Assembly (NCBI GenBank): GCA_017885175.1
Contig: JAFNGP010000261.1
Span: 334 to 6,382, forward strand
DNA from: a bacterium
Lineage (GTDB): Bacteria > Krumholzibacteriota > Krumholzibacteriia > Krumholzibacteriales > Krumholzibacteriaceae
Reading direction: 5' to 3'
DNA length: 6,049 bases
Part shown: one piece after another, positions 4,243 through 6,049 of the stretch
How positions within the stretch are numbered: position 1 is the stretch's first letter
Layout of the letters: each line of letters begins with the position of its first letter
Program-made: the position numbers and the translations under genes
The notes under the pieces: model-generated
What the model was told of the DNA's origin: nothing
The model's input: only the letters and a program-made list of their open reading frames with translations
Databases searched by the model: none

Positions 4243-5685
4243 CTAGCTCGTGATATACTGTCCGATATCCACGTCGCGGACGGCCTGATCGAGGATGCTC
4301 GCGATCTGCCGTTTGGGCTTGTTCGTCGCGGGATCGAGCTCGTTGAGATCGATGACGATCTCTCCGCTCACTTCTTTTCCCGCCGCATCCGTCAGAACGC
4401 GCACGCGCGGCAGATCTCCGCTCCCCGCGTTCATGCCTATGACGAGCGCCGTTTCCCCCGTGGTCAGACGCAGCATGCTCCCGATCGGGATGTTGCCGAG
4501 CACCCGCATGAACGCGACGAAATAATCCTTGCGGAATTCGCCGCCGCTTCCTTTTTCCATGAGCTTGACCGCCTGATACGGATTGATCTGCCGCCGATAC
4601 GGCCGTTTCGTCGTCAAGGCGTCGTAGCTGTCGGCGATGCGCACGATCTCGCTCGCCTTGTGGACCTCGAATCCCAGCTTGGGCGTCGGATAGCCGGTCA
4701 GATCGTGGCGCATATGGTGCTCGAAGGCCACGCGCCGCGACACGAGGTCGAATCGCTCCTCGCGAAGGATTCGCTCGCCGTCGACGGGATGACGTTTCAT
4801 CGCCTGCCATTCGCCGGGGGTGAGCCGCCCGGCCTTGTGAATGATGGCGCGCGGGACGTAGAGTTTCCCGATGTCGTGGAGCAGCGCGGCGTGCGCGACC
4901 CTGTCGACGAACTCCTCGCCGAGCCCGAGATTTCGCGCGATCGCCGCCGATATGACCGCGACGTTCACCGAGTGGGTGAACGTATAATCGTCGTATTCCT
5001 GGAGCGAGTTGAGGAGCAGAATCGTCGCGGTGCCGCCGCCCTCGCGCTCGATGACCTCGATGATCTTCGCGCGAGCCGTGGTCCCGTCCTTCGACTGTAT
5101 CTTTTCGAGCTTGTCGAGAACTCCCTGGACGACCTTGCCCATCACACCGCGGTCGCCGGCCGCGCCGCTGCTGCGCGGCGCTGAACGTCTATCGGGCTCG
5201 CGCGGCGCGACCTCGGCGGTTTCCTCCGCTGCGGGCTCCTCCGCCCGGTACCCGTGCCGCACGCAGATCCTCTCGATCCGCACCCCGAGCGAGGCGCAAT
5301 TCGCGGCCTGCTTCGGCCCGCTCCCCGCGAGAAGGGCCGCGAACGCCGCGATCTCGTCTTTCGTGACGCCGTTCATGAATTCTATCTCGCCGATCGATTG
5401 CCTGACGAGCGTTTCGCGGAACAGATGCATCGCTTTATCCTGCATATCGGTCAGATCGAGCTCGAAATTGAGCCAGCACATAACACCGTTCGTGAATATG
5501 AGCTTGACCGATTTTTTTCCCTGGAGCGCGGCGTCGAGATGGATAAACGCCAGGCCGAGGGCGCGCTCGACGGAGGGGTGGCGCGCCGGAAAGAGGCGTG
5601 ATTGGAGAACGAGCTTCGAGAAGGTCTCAACAACCTCCCTGAACTGCTGAAACTCATGCGGCAGCGCTTCCAGAACGGCCTGCAT
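4243..5685 (-). CDS. HD-GYP domain protein, predicted cyclic-di-GMP phosphodiesterase
   Basis: The product has 480 residues. Residues 1-145 form an N-terminal domain I cannot name (VLQSRLFPARHPSVERAL is its most distinctive stretch); 148-180 is an Ala/Glu/Pro/Arg-rich linker; about 220-395 is the HD-GYP domain; 396-480 is a C-terminal extension. HD-GYP enzymes hydrolyse cyclic di-GMP. Visible metal ligands are H238 (THS), H270-D271 (HDIGK), H299 (KRHP), H323-H324 and D352 (ADSYDAL), and the GYP motif is at 331-333. The common HHE is HHM here, in HHMRHDLTGYP. Spacings between ligands fit active members of the family. The position four residues before H238, a glutamate in three-metal members, is Tyr234, so a two-metal centre is inferred. 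No signal peptide or membrane helix is seen, so it is probably cytoplasmic. The start is firm: TAA lies two codons upstream and GGGGGA about ten bases before ATG. Confidence 0.95.
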   Translation of the reverse strand: MQAVLEALPHEFQQFREVVETFSKLVLQSRLFPARHPSVERALGLAFIHLDAALQGKKSVKLIFTNGVMCWLNFELDLTDMQDKAMHLFRETLVRQSIGEIEFMNGVTKDEIAAFAALLAGSGPKQAANCASLGVRIERICVRHGYRAEEPAAEETAEVAPREPDRRSAPRSSGAAGDRGVMGKVVQGVLDKLEKIQSKDGTTARAKIIEVIEREGGGTATILLLNSLQEYDDYTFTHSVNVAVISAAIARNLGLGEEFVDRVAHAALLHDIGKLYVPRAIIHKAGRLTPGEWQAMKRHPVDGERILREERFDLVSRRVAFEHHMRHDLTGYPTPKLGFEVHKASEIVRIADSYDALTTKRPYRRQINPYQAVKLMEKGSGGEFRKDYFVAFMRVLGNIPIGSMLRLTTGETALVIGMNAGSGDLPRVRVLTDAAGKEVSGEIVIDLNELDPATNKPKRQIASILDQAVRDVDIGQYITS

Positions 5686-5879
5686 CGCTTACGATCCCCC
5701 TTCACGATATGCGTTTATTGAATGGAATGATCCATACCCCTGCTAGCAAGTATCATACCGCGACAGCGGCGGAGTTCTCAGCGGGCGCCCTCCAATCGCA
5801 TGACTTTATTGATTTCCATGGTCTTTCGTAGCATTATGTAGAGTATTCTGCGCACTGATACCGCGACGGGAGCGATCGA
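5686..5879. promoter_or_regulatory. Divergent intergenic region between HD-GYP and lipoprotein genes
   Basis: About 194 bases without a gene. On the minus strand TATGAT (5757-5752) is a possible -10 for the HD-GYP gene, with no good -35 partner. An imperfect inverted repeat surrounds the palindrome TGCTAGCA (5741-5748): ATGAT-cc-ATAC on the left (5727-5737) and GTATCAT on the right (5750-5756), overlapping that -10. The ten-mer ATACCGCGAC occurs twice in the same orientation, at 5755-5764 and 5858-5867. These features suggest control sites, but no regulator family can be named. Confidence 0.4.
5809..5837 (+). promoter_or_regulatory. Candidate promoter of the lipoprotein gene
   Basis: TTGATT (5809-5814), a 17-base spacer and CATTAT (5832-5837), each box matching four of six consensus positions, lie in a locally A+T-richer stretch. 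Transcription would start near 5844, giving a leader of about 36 bases that contains the ribosome binding site GGGAG at 5868-5872. Confidence 0.35.
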
Positions 5880-6049
5880 TTGAAGCACAAAGCGGCGATA
5901 CACGTTTCGACATGCCTCTTTTTCGCGTTTCTATGCGGATGCTCATTTCGCCCTGAAGGGAGCCGCACCGTAGAAGAGGGCGATTTTCTGGAATCCGTCG
6001 CGCCCGGCGAAAAACGCGAAGTGTGGCGGGATATCGCCGACCTCAAGGA
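5880..6049 (+). CDS. Lipoprotein with TTG start, 5' part only (runs off the right edge)
   Basis: The frame opens with TTG at 5880-5882 and stays open to the window end, 56 codons. Supporting evidence: GGGAG (5868-5872) sits seven bases upstream, a TGA closes the frame at 5856-5858, and no ATG or GTG occurs at the N terminus in this frame. The product begins MKHKAAIHVSTCLFFAFLCG and then C21, that is, a positively charged start, a hydrophobic core and a lipobox Leu-Cys-Gly-Cys with lipidation expected at C21. Ser at +2 would favour the outer membrane by the enterobacterial rule, which may not hold here. The mature part seen (SFRPEGSRTVEEGDFLESVA and onward) is polar and charged and matches no family I recognise. 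It is divergent from the HD-GYP gene. The lipoprotein call rests on the signal sequence; function is unknown. Confidence 0.75.
   Translation, partial: MKHKAAIHVSTCLFFAFLCGCSFRPEGSRTVEEGDFLESVAPGEKREVWRDIADLK

Noticed and set aside
3929..4810. Minus-strand open frame of about 293 codons spanning the exported-protein 3' end and HD-GYP 3' end
   Set aside because: Arg/Ser-rich composition, no recognisable domain, and it overlaps two well-supported genes.
4660..5650. Three plus-strand open frames antisense to the HD-GYP gene
   Set aside because: They mirror the HD-GYP codons, have no domain pattern, and no ribosome binding site stands out.
2011..5723. TTGAAT occurring upstream of several genes (2011, 3687, 5718) as a shared regulatory motif
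   Set aside because: The same string occurs inside the DUF116 coding region near 2862, and a six-base match in A+T-richer DNA is expected by chance.
5834..6046. Minus-strand open frame of about 70 codons at the right edge
   Set aside because: Ser/Arg-rich and antisense to a frame with ribosome binding site, signal sequence and lipobox; no supporting signal of its own.

Overview
The window is G+C-rich bacterial DNA with dense, short-spaced genes. It encodes an N-terminal lipobox protein, an exported protein with a signal peptide, inner-membrane proteins and a cyclic-di-GMP-type HD-GYP enzyme. This suits a didermic, motile or surface-adapted bacterium, for example of deltaproteobacterial or spirochaete type. 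No marker fixes the phylum, so the lineage is a guess. I see no rRNA, tRNA, CRISPR array, insertion sequence or phage gene.

Layout, left to right. The 3' part of a TPR-repeat protein gene (+) runs into the window and ends tail-to-tail with an EamA/DMT-family permease gene (-); the two coding regions overlap by 12 bases. The permease is divergent from a DUF116-family membrane protein gene (+). Their short intergenic region holds two overlapping, opposed promoter-like sequences sharing a TTGAAC/GTTCAA inverted repeat. Next on the + strand, 80 bases on, comes a two-helix membrane protein with a HAMP-like segment but no output domain. After it the sequence turns abruptly A+T-rich: a near-consensus extended -10 promoter, a 25-base palindrome just after the expected transcription start, and a strong ribosome binding site precede a small exported protein of unknown fold.

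That gene converges with a complete HD-GYP phosphodiesterase-like gene (-), across about 100 bases of palindrome-rich DNA that includes a likely terminator. The HD-GYP gene is divergent from the start of a lipoprotein gene that uses a TTG start codon and runs off the right edge.

How the genes work together is not evident. Only the DUF116 and HAMP-like genes look like a possible transcription unit. The exported protein has its own promoter, and the HD-GYP gene and the lipoprotein gene are transcribed away from each other. The points most worth following are the DUF116 variant lacking its usual cysteine cluster, the output-less HAMP protein, the regulated-looking promoter of the exported protein, and the overlapping divergent promoters at 2015-2049.
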